From positions 20,243,543 through 20,307,542 of the forward strand of contig OZ007572.1 of NCBI GenBank assembly GCA_963931925.1: 64,000 nucleotides of DNA. Reading direction: 5' to 3'. The stretch's first letter is position 1, and each line of letters opens with the position of its first letter. The notes under the pieces were generated by a model. The model was not told the DNA's origin and made no database searches. It saw only the letters and a list, made by a program, of their open reading frames with translations. Origin of the DNA: Onchidella celtica. Its lineage: Eukaryota > Mollusca > Gastropoda > Systellommatophora > Onchidiidae. The position numbers were made by a program, and so were the translations under genes. Positions 23,647 through 37,395 of this stretch are shown piece after piece.

Positions 23647-23688
23647 CACACACACACACACACACAGACACACACACACACACACACA

Positions 23689-23727
<39 letters not shown>

Positions 23728-23733
23728 GCACAC
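23647..23733. repeat. (CA)n microsatellite
   Basis: About 40 CA units with single GACA, TCA and GCA interruptions. Confidence 0.97.
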
Positions 23734-24605
23734 GTGTAAAGAAGACTTACTGGATGGAGAATGCAAGAAAAAATGAAAAGATAATGAAGCGGTTAAGAAT
23801 AGAAAGAAGAAATAGCAATTGAAATAGACATTAAGTGTAAAGAGTGGGAAGAGGTCCAGTGAGAGAGAGAGAGACAAAAAGAAGAACAATGGAATGCATT
23901 ACAAAATGAATCACAAAGGAAAAAGCTACTCAATACTGTCGTGCAAAGGCAGAGTGACGTATGTACCAGTTTCACAGTTTTGAGAAAACACAATAAGCTT
24001 GCTTGGCACAGCCTATCTGCAAATGTTCTTATTTATAAGTTGGCATGATAGTTCCTTAACGTCTGAAGCAATTTTCAATGTAAGATATAAATAAATAAAA
24101 GAATTATGTGTGAGACAAGTTTACATAGGCAGAATAAAGTAGAGAAATGCCATACTGTCAGTTACGTCCCTCTGCCTTCGGGCTGTAGAATACAGGGATA
24201 GAAAAGAAATCGTTATACAGACGTATGTGAGGCGACAGATGTAAATAATAGGAATGAAAGAACGTGACGTAAGGGCGGTGGGAAAAAAAACACGGGGGAA
24301 GAATGCGACAATGATAAATAACAGGGAAGATCGTTAACAGGGAAGCTAACTGCAAACTCTGCTGTGCCTGGGCGCGGTGAAGACATTGTGTTTATAGCCT
24401 GAACATGAAGTGTTTAACTTTGGGCACGACTGAACAGTTTACTCGGGAATAAGAACAATTCGTGATTTGTGATACCGGGCAAATGTATACCTAACAGTGG
24501 TTCTGAATGGGGGGACAGGTTGGGACGGAGGTGAGGATATCAGGGCCGAAATACCTCTTGCTACATTTAGCCCACCCCCGTACCTTCAGTCAGGGCCAGA
24601 TTTAA

Positions 24606-24826
24606 CTCTTTGTGTACCAATAGCCGATGAATCGGTTCTTCCGCTGGTCACGTTTGTGGCATTCACCGATGTATCGGTGCACAAGAATGCTAGGTCATTT
24701 TGTTTCTTGAAGAAAGAAAGTGGTCTTTCTACTCGTAAATGTTGCTGTAGTTAGTCTTCATTCATCTCCCCCTCTATTTTCTTCGTATATCGGCAAACAT
24801 GGAAATATTTTGTGGCACACAAGGAT
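24606..24826 (+). mobile_element. 221 bp TTAA-flanked element, copy 2
   Basis: TTAA at 24602-24605 and 24827-24830 encloses exactly 221 bases, homologous end to end to 16117-16337 in the same orientation. The outer ends are CTCTTTGTGTACC and, inverted, ATCCTTGTGTGCC. Confidence 0.85.
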
Positions 24827-24830
24827 TTAA

Positions 24831-27705
24831 GACCTTTGGGGGATGGGGGTGCGCAATAATTGTAATCTCTGCTGTTCTCTGCAAAACCTGCAATATGGTG
24901 TTAGGTGTATGTTGCAATGTGTCGATGTGTCTATTTGGCAAGACTATAATTATTATAATTAACCTACGATGGGCTCAAGGCCCAAATGGCAGCAACTGGT
25001 CTAACTCCCTTAAAGTAGCCCTGACAGTATTGATGAAATTGATGATATGTATCCCACTATTGTGTGAGAAATTCCATACATAAAGTTTGTTCAGTCCGAA
25101 CTCTAAGAATGCCATTGAAAAGTTTTTGAAAGACAAATTGGTTTAAATGTGAGCGACGTAGGGTTGCTCTCTGGGTTCATACCTTCCACTAGTACCTGGT
25201 GGTCTTCTTTATTTTCGTCCTCGAAGAAAAGTGTCCATGTGGAATGGCACATTCAGGGCACATTCTCCAACATTTTCCAGGTACGAGCGAGAAAGGGAAA
25301 CATGGAAGCATGCTGGCCTGGAGCTATGACACTTCAGTCGAAACTGTATCGGAACATAGGGGAATTTGAAGTCACGACGTCTCTCATACTGACCATGTTC
25401 CTCCTGATCTAATGATCACTGACACGAAGATCGCAGGAGAAAAATAATAAGAAAATGATGGTGATGAAGAAGAAGAAGAAGAGATTGTTTTCTTCTTATT
25501 CTTGTCCTGTCTTCATCATCTGTCTTGTCAGGTATACCCGAAATCTTCTTCACTTAACTCGTTCACTTCCAGAACTCACCCACACGTTTTCTTTCTTCGA
25601 TTGGCCCACTCTCTAATCCAATCTTCAAGTCCATCCACATTCATCCGGGGTATTTCGGTATCCCCCTGTCAATTCCATTCAACAAGAGAAATTCTTTTTT
25701 TGTTCTGTTTTGTTTGTTTGTTTCTTTCTTTAAGTTCACAACCTTCTGGCACCTCTAATTTCTACCACATTCCGCCCCACAAGCCTTAATCTTCCATGAT
25801 CTTCTTTCCTCTCTCATTCCCTCTTTTCCTGGCTCTAATAAAATTAAATGTTACTATGTCTGTGGGATCTTCCGTAACTTACTGTAAATTATTCTAATTT
25901 AGTAAAATGTGGCACATAACAAACTATAATAATGACTATATAACGTCACGTTGACGCGAAATGCAGTAGGCAAAAACGATCTTCTGCATCTTCCTCTGTT
26001 TGCTTTGATTATATCATTCTGTTGGTTATTTAAAAAAAAGTGATTTAACCCTTAGTCACCATATTTAGCCCCTAACGTAAACCACAAACTACGGGTAGTC
26101 AGGGGCTACAAGTGTCGCGATGTGGGTTAGATGGGGAGAATTCGACTGACACTCTTTCGAGGTCCGCTCCCACAATCGACGAACACACAAAAAAAATACT
26201 TGCACTCTAAAAACTAAATAAATCAATTGCTTTGATTTTTAGCAGAACTGTAGGGCAGTTTAATTACAGGAATTAATGTAACAAATATAATTATAAATAT
26301 AAATATCAATTCAAAGGCAACTGAATCTAACTAATGAAACTACAGCTTTCTATAAAGACTAACTTATTCACTCTAACTACTTGCCGGTCATATGAGTTAG
26401 ATGCCAAATAGAATCCGCGCACGTGGCGACGGATATAACAGTTTAAATTCTATTAATTCAATGAGACATGTTATGGTATGGACATTTCCTCTAGACACGC
26501 CATGGAGAATGCTTGTACAACCATGCGTTGTCTGGCGGTAGCTCTGAAACTGTCTTCAAAAGTAAGTAGAACGGTTCACTTTCATCATTACAAATTAGTA
26601 TGAACTCTCACCATTAGGCCCTCACTGGGAGTGAGAGCGCTGGATGTAAACGCTGTGGGTTCATATCAAACCAAGTAGCTTAGGCTCTGGAGCTTTAAAT
26701 CATGGCGCTCCTCACAATATGGACTGCTCAACTGCGTCTCTATGTCTCTCATCTGGCTCAGGACTATCGCCGTCCACCTCGTAAATGGATTGTCTACATG
26801 TGGCCTCTATCTAAGCTCTGCACGGGTTTAAATACTAAAGCTATGTCTCGACCTTCCGTCCAGATTCATACACTTGATTGGTGCAGTCGTTTCAGCTCAG
26901 CCTGCAATATTAATTTATGCTTGTCATGGCCTTGGGCCAAAATCAAGGTCAATTTTACGGTCTAGACAAAATTTAAAATGCGAAACATTAACTACTAAAA
27001 TCTTCAAACCCCGTGCTTTCTACTCTTATGCACGAATTTCCGAACGCCAACTAAGCGTCTAAATAAACTACCTTTACTCGCCCCCTTATCTATGTTAATC
27101 AAAATCACGGGGTCGAGAACTGCTCTGTCATTCCTAGCTATACATTTATTCTGTCTCGCCCCTCCTTCTCTCCATCCATCAGAAAAAAGGTGTTTCAAAA
27201 CAAACTGTTCACGAGAACAGCTCAAGGACAAATTACGCTGGTTATAATCAACAAGATAGTAAAAATTAACTCACTGACGTCGTGACCTAGCACGGCATTT
27301 ATGATCCTAATGTGATCATGACAACAAGCATGCAAAATATCCCAACTTTTGTAAACAGTGGAATTACAACAGTGGAATTGCAACCATTTTTCATGCGGCC
27401 CTCTATTTGATATTGCAAAAGATCACGGCTCTGCGCAATCGTTGCTAAACCACATTTGATAGCCATGGAGACATGCACTCGTCGACACGGAAGTGCTCAC
27501 GTTCAAGTTACATCCCTGAACAACGGACACACGGTTCAGGTACTCACGCCAATGTTTACATGCAGATTTTGCTTGGACAGTGCTCAAACAGAACTGATAT
27601 CAACGCCTTTACAGTTAGCCCAGATTTATCGACAAATCTGAATCACAAAGCGAAGAAAAGACATATTGGGTAGCAATAAACAGGAAAATATTTGAATTTC
27701 ATTCT
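24831..27705. other. anonymous DNA, 2.9 kb
   Basis: A (GAA)n stretch near 25467-25482 is the only simple repeat. No gene, RNA or recognised element. Confidence 0.5.
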
Positions 27706-27714
27706 ATGAACAGC

Positions 27715-28140
27715 CAGTGGCGTGGCGTAGGAGGGGCCACAGGGGCAGTTTTCTCAGGGGCTAAAAATTTCAAAATTATCGCTTTCTCGAAAGTTAAGTT
27801 AATCAACACGTATCAGAGATCTACAAAGAGCCAAATAAGACTGAGTTACCCGGGAATACTGTCTACTGAGAGAGATTTCAACGGAGATACCAATACTGTT
27901 GTTGAAAATTAATGCACAAATTAAAACCGGGCGATTTAAAAAACAAATTTGAGTATACTAGCAATAAATGCATTTTGCTAATTCCATCAGTATTTTCTTA
28001 AAATACACTGCCTGTGCTTGGAGACTATAGGGTTCAATACTGGAGTGGTTGAAGGGACTCAGGAAGTTCTTACGGTCCACTGGTCAGGGGACGCAGTACT
28101 TGACTTGTCCCGGGCGCTGGCAACCCAGGCTACGCCATTG
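27715..28140. mobile_element. 426 bp hAT-like non-autonomous element
   Basis: Ends CAGTGGCGTGGCGTAGG and, inverted, CAATGGCGTAGCCTGGG. Flanked by an 8-base duplication, tgaacagc at 27707-27714 and cgaacagc at 28141-28148 (7 of 8). Eight-base duplications and CA..TG ends fit the hAT superfamily. No transposase frame. Confidence 0.8.
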
Positions 28141-28626
28141 CGAACAGCAGAGATTTAAAGCTGCTTCTGTTTGCTATTTGTAATGATCAATCTAAAGGAA
28201 AAATGAGAATTAAAATTTACGCAGTGGATAAGAAAGTGGCGAGCCTGGTACATGTTCGCGATACAGGGGAGTGCACCAGGAGATTATAAGAATGCACTCT
28301 CTGTACAGACACTACAACATGGCTTGATGTGGTAAATTTAAGCCAGAGCTCTTGAATACAACATTTAACACATTTCTAAACAGATTTATTCTCGGCTTTA
28401 TTAATAGATTGTGTGTCAATATGATTTGAACGGGACAGGACGGATAGAGAGAATGGAGGAGGGAAAACAGAAAACAGAGAGGCAGGGAATGTGAGTAGAA
28501 GAACTCCGGTGAATGGACACAGCCGTAAAACGGTGATGAGACAAGATCAATTAGTCAGTGATTTATTGATCATTGGATGGTGCGTGAATGAAAGAGGGAG
28601 AGAGAAGGTAAGAGATAGAAAGAAGA

Positions 28627-28888
<262 letters not shown>

Positions 28889-29424
28889 TCCTTCTTGTTG
28901 TTCGTGACAGTGAGTGCTTTAACATAATTGGCACTTACTTCTTCAAAACACAAACCCAAGCCTAGGACATTGGCTGTATATCAGCAGTTTCCTCTCAAGT
29001 ATCAGAGTACAGCAACTCACGGCCTCATCTAATGTTATTCTTCATTTCTTCTCCCATATCAATAGGTTAATCAAATTGGGAAGTCGGATCTCTCGGAGGG
29101 TCGAGGACGCAGAAGTAGCCCTCTGGTAGATTAGATTCTTCTCACAATAGCTTAATCTCAGAACAAAGGACGGTCCATCTCCAAAATCAATGTGTCATAC
29201 ATTTGGGGCTCGCGCATGCCAGCTGAGACTAAATTCACATGTGGTTTTTCGGAGGTGTGGAGGTGGTCAAGCACATATGTTGTTTTTGTATTAAGCGAGC
29301 TCTGATTAGTTTATTAATGAACACCAAACACCACTGCCTCGGGAGGAAAACTCGGCTAACTACACATCTTGATTTATTACATTCAGAAATCATAGTAAAA
29401 ACAGTGGAAGAGTTCCAGTGATGA

Positions 29425-29560
29425 AAATTAAATAACTGTATTACAGAGATTTTGGTGAATTGTCATTACACGTACGAAATGGCAATGGGTGTCTGTGTTG
29501 GATAGTGTGCAGGATTCAGTTTGAGGAATGCATATTTAGTTGGAGTATAAAAATCTGTTT
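29425..29560. repeat. dispersed repeat shared with 37795-37935
   Basis: Shares ttacagagatttt/ttatagagattct, attgtcatta, tgtgttggata, gtgcaggat and agtttgaggaat in order with the later copy. Identity unknown. Confidence 0.6.
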
Positions 29561-29867
29561 CTTGAGGATGCCAAACAGCCAATTGTGAATGCCAATCAGT
29601 TGTTTTTCCTTATGATTGTAATCTTAGTGAAGTAGTGCTGAAGTAGTACTATAAATATGGATAGTACAGGGTTGAACTATCAGTCTTTATTATTACAGAC
29701 ACACAACGAAGCATTCAAGTGATATGTAGTATCCGAAAATTAATATTCGTCAGTTGTGGAATCATATAGTAACTATATTCAGTCATTGAGCTGAGCTTTT
29801 CTTTCTTAAAGAAGCTAGTGTTGCGTGGAATCCATTTTATTTTGTTTTGCTTTTAGTGTGAGATGAG

Positions 29868-30055
29868 AACTATGGAGTTAAATGGGACCTAGCGCACTGG
29901 GCAGACTGAAATAAGTCTGTCTCACTAGTGCGGGCGCATGCAAGACGTGCAGCACTGTCTTGGGACAGCTGGAGGAAAGAAAAACCTCGCGTACTGAGTC
30001 AAAACGGACGCGAAACAGACTTGACCAAGTGCGCCTCTAGGCCTGGGCACCTTAA
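29868..30055. repeat. AGTGCGCGAGGTCCC dispersed family, near-complete copy
   Basis: Contains actatggagttaaatgggac, gcgcactgg, gaaataagtctgtctcacta, gtactgagtcaaaacggacg, gaaacagacttgacc and aagtgcgcctc. The two halves are mutually inverted in part. Confidence 0.7.
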
Positions 30056-30080
30056 AGCATCGAGACTTGGCCCATGGTAG

Positions 30081-30100
30081 AGAGAGAGAGAGAGAGAGAC

Positions 30101-30152
<52 letters not shown>
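30081..30152. repeat. (GA)n microsatellite
   Basis: GA array with two GACA interruptions, followed by A-rich sequence. Confidence 0.97.
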
Positions 30153-30156
<4 letters not shown>

Positions 30157-30308
30157 CAAACAACAACACCAACACGCATCAAGTAAAAAAAAAAAAAACA
30201 TTCCTGACCCTTTCATTTATAAAGCTGTATTGACTCTCATAATGTACCGTTAATTGTGTCTAGGAGTGAACACTGTGGAGGATGCCATTTGAATAATCCG
30301 TAATCGAG

Positions 30309-30719
30309 ACTGTGCACTGGGGCTTCAGGTGTAAATGCCGAGAGCAGCGAACTTCCTAAAACAAAGACCTAAAGCCTGTGCACTGGGGCTTCAGGTGTAA
30401 ATGCCGAGTGCAGCGAACTTCCTAAAACAAAGACCTAAAGCCTGTGCACTGGGGCTTCAGGTGTAAATGCCGAGAGCAGCGAACTTCCTAAAACAAAGAC
30501 CTAAAGCCTGTGCACTGGGGCTTCAGGTGTAAATGCCGAGTGCAGCGAACTTCCTAAAACAAAGACCTAAAGCCTGTGCACTGGGGCTTCAGGTGTAAAT
30601 GCCGAGAGCAGCGAACTTCCTAAAACAAAGACCTAAAGCCTGTGCACTGGGGCTTCAGGTGTAAATGCCGAGAGCAGCGAACTTCCTAAAACAAAGACCT
30701 AAAGCCTGTGCACTGGGGC
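30309..30719. repeat. 66 bp satellite, six copies, SINE-like unit
   Basis: Unit begins gcctgtgcactggggcttca and continues ggtgtaaatgccgag(a/t)gc, agcgaacttcctaaaacaaa, gacctaaa, with a 66-base period. Copies are identical except an alternating gagagc/gagtgc site (A,T,A,T,A,A), which suggests amplification as a 132-base dimer. The core (agcgaac-tcctaaaa-aaag-cc) is homologous to the end of the SINE-like repeat near 49000-49040 and in reverse near 40612 and 55330. Confidence 0.92.
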
Positions 30720-31099
30720 GGCTGAGCAAGAGCCAGAAGACAAGCCAGAACAGCTATGTTCTGGTTGCAGTTGTTACGCTGAACGCGCACAGTCATTTGC
30801 CCAAATTAATTGCTATGTTAGGCGTGATAATGGTGAGAAATTGATAGCTTTTTTTTTTTTTTTTTTACGGAGAATATCGCCATCTCAGCGAAAACTGCAT
30901 TTTCATTATGTGCAAGATATGCTTTTTTAAAAATATCTCATGTGTTGTAAATGAGAGGTTGTATTTATTGTGCGCAGGAAAGAAAAAAAAAATCAAGACA
31001 CTTATAATGTATTATTCAGCGGATGACCGCTAACCGATTCCTGGCAAGCGAAATAGAAAGAATGTAAACCCCAAAAAAGAATTGATGTGGAATGAATTG

Positions 31100-31455
31100 A
31101 ATGTACAGGCAGGAGATGGTAGGAATGTTCAGGCAGATTAACATACAAGCAGAAGTTAGAAAGAACTTCCAGGTAGAGGATAGAAAGAACATACGGGCAG
31201 AAGAACGAAAGAATGTACAGGCAGAATACAGAAAGAACGTCAGACAAAAGATAGAAAGAACAGATACGAAGAAGACAGAAATAACGTACAGACAAAAGAT
31301 AGAAAGACCATACAAACAGAAGATAGAGAGAACTTACAGAAAGAACTTAGAAAGAAGACAGAAAGAACGTCCATGCGGTAGACAGAAAAAAAATGAGAAA
31401 ACAAAAAGAACCTACAGGCAGAAGATTAGAAAGAACGAACAGGTAGAAGATCGGT
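31100..31455. repeat. degenerate AGAAAGAACGTACAGGCAGA minisatellite
   Basis: About fifteen diverged 21-24 base units of agaaagaac(g/a)tac(a)(g/a)(g/a)cagaaga type. It accounts for the purine-biased 162-codon frame starting at 31101. Confidence 0.85.
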
Positions 31456-31932
31456 GCCCTGGAAAAAGCCAAATGAAAGATTTTGTTGGTTGCTATGAAA
31501 CAGTAAAAACCAGTGTGAGATGCAGGTTTCCAAGCCAATTAAATAACTGCAGTAATAAAAGCAACAGGGCTTGGAATACCTCTGATTAATGTTATCTCAA
31601 GATGTCCGACGTTAAGTGTTTTATCACTTGATTTATCTGAGATGATTTTTTTTCCAATGTTTTTTTGATTACATGTGATCTGTTTCTGTATTCATGTTAC
31701 AGTTCCTTTCTCTCTCTCTCACTTTCTTCCCCCTCTCTGTTTCCTCTTTCTACCCCTCTCTCTCTCTTTCTCTCACTCTCTCTCTTACTGTCACTTTACT
31801 TCCCACTCTTTCTCTCTCTCACTCTCGTTCTCTCTAATTAAGGTTCTGATTAATTACTTCGAATTAACTAGTAAGGCATTGAAAATAACCTAATCATTAT
31901 GACACACTGCACTGTAATTGTTACTTGTGGTG

Positions 31933-32365
<433 letters not shown>

Positions 32366-33179
32366 GTACCGAAAACTGTCATATTATTTCACATCTGTCT
32401 TTTATTCACCCACGATAACACTTGTAAAGATAATACCTGAATGAAGACATCCAGGTCGTTGGCATTCATTCGACTGTAAAATATATTCACAATAAAGAAA
32501 CGAAAAGAGAAAAAACAAAACAAAACCAGTAAGAATGCTCAAACGATATGTTTCAAATTGATCTTCCACGGAAGGAAGCTGTCCATTGAAGCCACATCAA
32601 CGCAGCAAAATCTACGAGCTCGGCCAAAAAAACAACAAAAAAACGTCCTTTGGCTTCTCATGTTGCAGACCAAAAATCCGTTTCCTATTGCAAACGTAAG
32701 GATCAAAAACGCTGTTGCATGTCACAAATGGCTGTACAAATTATATGAAGTTACATGGAACATAACCACAGGAAAGGAAAGCCGATCACACTCCAATGCC
32801 GCTAACCTATCCTTGTGTTTTTTGTGTAGATAAATAATTATGTCGCTATTGATATCACAAACGATGAGGTAACTTTTAATGTCTCCCCTATAACAATGGT
32901 TCACTTTCTTTCTCTCTGTCTCTCTGTCATTTTCTTTCTCTGACAGACGGACAGATGCACACATACACATGCACACACAGACACAAGGGAACGTTGCTAG
33001 TTAATGTCCCAGTGGTCATTTTCGGGAAATTGAAGCAAAGCGAGCACTGTCTTCTTCTTTATGGTCCTTGTGCTATTATTGCATTTGAAAAATTGTTTTA
33101 AACAAAGTGCCAATTGTCGTGGAATTGCCATGAATCTTTTTGTGTAAAGAGACATCTGTTATCATGAGGGTGAACTAAC

Positions 33180-33470
33180 TTCCATGAATAGGAACATGCG
33201 ACCTTAATTCTTGTTTGATCCAGCTCCACTTTTTGTACAACCGAGAAATTCGACGTTAAACATTCGCGGCTTTAGTTATTCTGATAGAATAAAGTTAGAT
33301 CTAGAATAAATCGGAACTGTGAAACAGCTTGATAAGTGTCACTTTGCGTTTAAGTCTAGTGTCAAAGTGTGCATTTGTTATATCTCTTCTACATACTAAA
33401 AGATCTCCAGTTTTTCAGAAAAGGGAAATAGAACAAAACAAGAACTAAAGTCGCGATTGTTACTGCTCTG
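33180..33470. repeat. diverged duplicated segment shared with 61330-61650
   Basis: Shared blocks in order: ggaacatgc, ttgttyg-tcyarctccactttttgyacaac in pieces, gaaattcga, ttaaac-ttcg, gaataaatcggaactgtg, aacagcttgataa, atatctcttc, atac-aaa and gtttttcagaaaa. No conserved frame seen. Confidence 0.65.
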
Positions 33471-33836
33471 GTCGACAGCTTCAGTTCTGAGGTCACACTG
33501 AACTGTTTGAGGATTTGTTGCGTGATTAACGGACGGAAAAGATTGATTGTTCAAACCACGATTTATCAGCGTAATCCGACCAACAAATAACCGAGTTATC
33601 GATTGATTTTTGTTGATCGACCTAATGGCTGCGAAGACGATAAATGACAAAAGGATGCGACGGACGGTCGGAGAGATAAAGGGATCTCCCATAATATCAT
33701 CACTCAGTGATCCGGTAATTTCCTAAAAAATACACCAACTACGAAAACTACGAAACTTTTCCGTTTTCTTGAAGGCTGAGTTATTTGGAAATTGGTTGTT
33801 TAAGCAGACTTTAAGAATGACAACATTTGCGACCAC

Positions 33837-34030
33837 GGTCTAAGCCTAAGCCAGCGCAGGCTGATTTTGATCAGCCAACTAGTTGGATGGTGGACCCATA
33901 GCTTTGAATTTCAGTGAAATCCAAGTTGGTTGATGTACGAGGTATTACTGAAACTAACTGCCGTGACGTCAACAGCTACCTACGCAGCCGAAGAAAAATC
34001 TAATTGGCTGTGATGTGCCCAGGCTCAAGA
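33837..34030. repeat. short dispersed repeat shared with 52955-53075
   Basis: gctgattttgatcagccaac and tagttggatggtg correspond to gccgattttgatcgacaaac and tagttgaatgatg in the later copy. Possibly MITE-like. Extent uncertain. Confidence 0.45.
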
Positions 34031-34309
34031 AACTGACATGAAATCTGGCCACATTAGATTTGAAATTAATAATATCTTTGCAGAAGTTTCGTGTAATTTT
34101 TAGGCAGTTGCGTCGCAGTTGTCGTGATTAGTGTTTCGTGATGTCATTGCACATGCCGGCGAAATGCAATGGTGATACATCTTCCTGTCAGAGGAGGGCT
34201 CTTCGCTACGTTGCGTTTGGGTCCTCATCTGTTTGCATTCTAGAGTTCTCTTGTTCTTTCGTCTTCCTCTGGCTCTCAAAAGGGCTGTTTGGGTTCGGTG
34301 TCAACGATT

Positions 34310-34495
34310 AAGGCTTGTGACGCACGGAGACAAGTTAGTTTTGCGGTTGTTTTGACTCAGTGAGCGAGGTCTCTCTTTCTTCCAGCTAACTCGAGCCAGT
34401 TTTGACGTACCCGAACCCGTGAGACAGACTTGTTTTATAGTTCATATCTCACACTAAAGTCGAGACAAAACATACCTGTCTCAGTGCGCCATAAG
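34310..34495 (+). repeat. AGTGCGCGAGGTCCC dispersed family, copy
   Basis: Contains gttttgactcagtgagcgag, ccagctaactcgagccagtt, gtgagacagacttgtt, tcacactaaagtcgagacaa and gtctcagtgcgcc in family order. Confidence 0.65.
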
Positions 34496-34569
34496 CTGAA
34501 AGGAGAAAGAAGCAAGATCCCGATGGTTTATGTAGCTGATATGTCTTTCTGAATCTGACAAAAATGTCA

Positions 34570-34844
34570 AATTGAAGAGCATTTTTCCAAAACTGGGTAA
34601 GTCAAATTTTGCATCAGTTATGACCCCCTTCAAATAGCCATTAAATATTAGGGGAAGACGTTGTGTATGTGTTCAGTTAACACTTGCTATCCCTTCTTCA
34701 TCCCGAGATATAGATGTGGCGTACCAAGGGTTAACTGAACACATAAACCGTCTCTTACACTAATTTTGATCGAATATCTGAAAGGGGCCATTACTGATGC
34801 AGCATTTGACTTTACCCACTTTTGGAAAAAAAACCTCTTCAATT
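34570..34844. mobile_element. ~275 bp palindromic MITE, copy 2
   Basis: Same family as 20845-21115. The arms are aattgaagagc + ttccaaaactgggtaagtca on the left, and the inverted gaattgaagag + ttccaaaagtgggtaaag on the right. The inner arm gttcagttaaca/gttaactgaac also pairs, so nearly the whole element folds back. Confidence 0.88.
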
Positions 34845-34849
34845 CATCT

Positions 34850-37115
34850 TTAGACTGGTCGAAATGCTTATCGCTAATCAAATCAGCCAAGGCAACCTGT
34901 TCCTAATAAACTCACAGACCTTTCAGCTTGAAGGTCAAAATTGTGGTCATATCAGGTGATATTTTACTCTTTAGTGTTTTACTGTCGGTTAATTAAATGA
35001 GAGCGCCTTTGATGTTTTGTGTCAACAGTGAGATTCTGTTTCCGTGACAAGGAGATTGTTGATCTTTAGGTTAAATCAAAGAACAGATGGTAAATGGCTT
35101 CTGTTGGTTTCCCCATCAGTTTCGTTATCAAAGACGTGACTCACAGTCATGTTACAAACGAAAATCTGCTGCTTTGTTGCGATTCTCACTGCATAGAAGC
35201 TTTGTGTAACCAGAGATATCGAGTGATGTTTTGACATAATTATGATTTCAGTAAACATCCAATCCTGATAATTTTAGACGAAACATTCAACAACGAATTG
35301 TGCACTGTTCGTTTTTGGACTGAGATTCTTGCACCGTTAATTTTGTGGGCGTTTGTACTGTAAGAAAAATCTGCCTCCCGCTTTGGATCACCTTCTTGAG
35401 CGACCCGAACTGACTGTTACTCAAACTTTAATTTGCCAGATAGAGTTTTAAAACATTATTGAATCGTATTAATTACACAATGCCCATATGAACGTATCTC
35501 GTGAACCAATTTATGAATTTATGATATCACATGTGGAAGTCTAGACGTTGAACATCTCATATACAGAGCCTAATCTGTCATGTTGCTAACTTTGTGATGA
35601 AACAGCACAAGAGCATTAACAGTAGATGACAGCCCCCCCCCCCCCCAAATATTCTACGAAGTCCTTGAAGAAATTTGATTTGTTTATCATCGGTCAGGGG
35701 GTGGTGCAATATTTCAAATGTTTATCAAAATGTCTTTAAAGTAAGGGATACAGCATATTAAAACAGCTTTTCCTCTCTCTCCTGTAATCGCACTCTCATG
35801 ACAGCACTAGTGATCTCTTCCATCCAAGGAAAGCTGTGATTTGGGGCTCCCCCAGTGGAAAGTATCATGGTCATCCGATTTGGTTGTTATTTAGTTTTGT
35901 TCGAAAAGAAACAACAACGTCCTTTTGATAATATTTTTCACACGAGAGCTCTGATTATACCCTGGTCTTGTTTCTTTCCAAGTCAAACCCATTACATACA
36001 CCGGCACATTAACATTCAAAAACAAATCCATGGCGAAGAATACAATTTCAAGCCCCGGTCTCGTCTCGCCCGTGTCACGCAGAGAATGGGATGGGATTCT
36101 GGGCAGGACACCGGCGTCGGTTACGTACAGAAAGTTCGGCTGTCTCGGAGAACCACAGACTAATAAATAACCAGACTGGAAACACAAGCTTCGGGCTGTG
36201 TCGTTTTTTACGGAAGTTAATGAGATGCGGCCGCATAACCAACGTGGCCGCCGCTCGGGAAATTCCGATTTTAGTTCTATCTGCATTAGAAATTTCTTTT
36301 TATTTGTCAAGATTGGTTGTACATGTATTGATAATGCATTGTCTTGCCTATCCTTTCATTTTATTGTCTACAGCTGCCTTTTTTCAATTGTTATAAATTA
36401 TGACCGTCTGGACTTTTAACGACCGCTGCATTGTAACTGTGCTGAAGCGTCGGTCGCAACCGTAAATCTAATGTGGCGAATGGTTCATGACCTTTCGCTG
36501 TTTTGTGACGTCACACAATGGGATCATCCAGTCTGTTTAATTTATTAGTCTGTGCGGAGAACTGGATTACCGAGTGACAGTCTGGAGTTTCTAGGAAAAA
36601 CTAATGATTACAATATGGAATGATGTGGGCGAATTTTAGAATAGAATTTTGGCAACGTTAAAAATGAAAACTCCTAACCACTATCTATGCTATTAAAGGA
36701 GTACTGTCCATGGAATTGATCTTGAACTGCTCTTGGCCAATCAAGGGCAGAAGTACTATGTCACGTTTAAGCCCAAAAATCACACTAGTCCGCCATTAAT
36801 AAAAATAGAACTACGCAATTTTGGGTCTAGGGCAGATCATTTTAACACCACATTTTGTGGGGATGAAGACATTAATCAGCAATTGGCAATTGCATCGTTT
36901 ATATCGCGGAGCACAGTCCAATGGAGTCCTTTTGCCCTTCACGTTTTGCTGTTCGTTACACGCCCTACACATATTATGGGCATCATAGGAAAGTGAGTCA
37001 GGATTGGTGCGAGATCAGAGTGGAAGTTTATTACACAGGAGAGTATTGAAGAAATATCAAAGTTGGGGAGGGGGAGGGGAGGGGAGGGGAGGGGAATGGG
37101 GAATTGGGAGGGAGC
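34850..37115. other. anonymous DNA, 2.3 kb
   Basis: Contains a C-run (35634-35646), a G+C-richer stretch at 36040-36260 and a palindromic cAMP-response-like site at 36504-36515. (GGGGA)n at 37065-37095. No gene recognised. Confidence 0.5.
36504..36515. promoter_or_regulatory. possible CRE-type site (TGTGACGTCACA)
   Basis: A perfect 12-base palindrome containing the full CREB/ATF consensus TGACGTCA. No promoter, CpG-rich start region or gene is visible beside it, so it may be chance. Confidence 0.25.
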
Positions 37116-37118
37116 AGA

Positions 37119-37205
37119 CATAATAATAATAATAATAATAATAATAATTAGCATTTATACAAGCCCTTAATCCCGTTAGCAACCAGGCTGTAATCGCTTT
37201 ACAAC
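37119..37205 (+). repeat. (TAA)n-linked GCATTTATA...CGCTTTACA repeat, copy 1
   Basis: (TAA)n followed by gcatttatacaagccct, taatcccgttagcaaccagg and ctgtaatcgctttaca. The same arrangement occurs reversed at 45747-45830 and again at 63568-63652. It resembles a SINE-type 3' end with a (TAA)n tail. Confidence 0.65.
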
Positions 37206-37395
37206 ATTTATATCAAGTAAATCACACACACAATACATAGGTATACTCCGGAAAACCCAAAGCTTGATGGACATCCAGATATATCCCGGCCCGGGCAACA
37301 CTGGAGACATCTAGTTTATTACTATACATTAATAGGGTTGGCATTGGAGGATAATGTGACCACTGTATGTGGATTCCTCATGCGAATATTTTGAC

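Noticed and set aside
26040-26135. TTAA element starting ttaacccttagtcacc, and the similar lone end at 12336
   Set aside because: No matching inverted end next to a second TTAA was found within about 500 bases.
31101-31589. 162-codon lysine/arginine/glutamate-rich frame
   Set aside because: Explained by the AGAAAGAACGTACAGGCAGA minisatellite.
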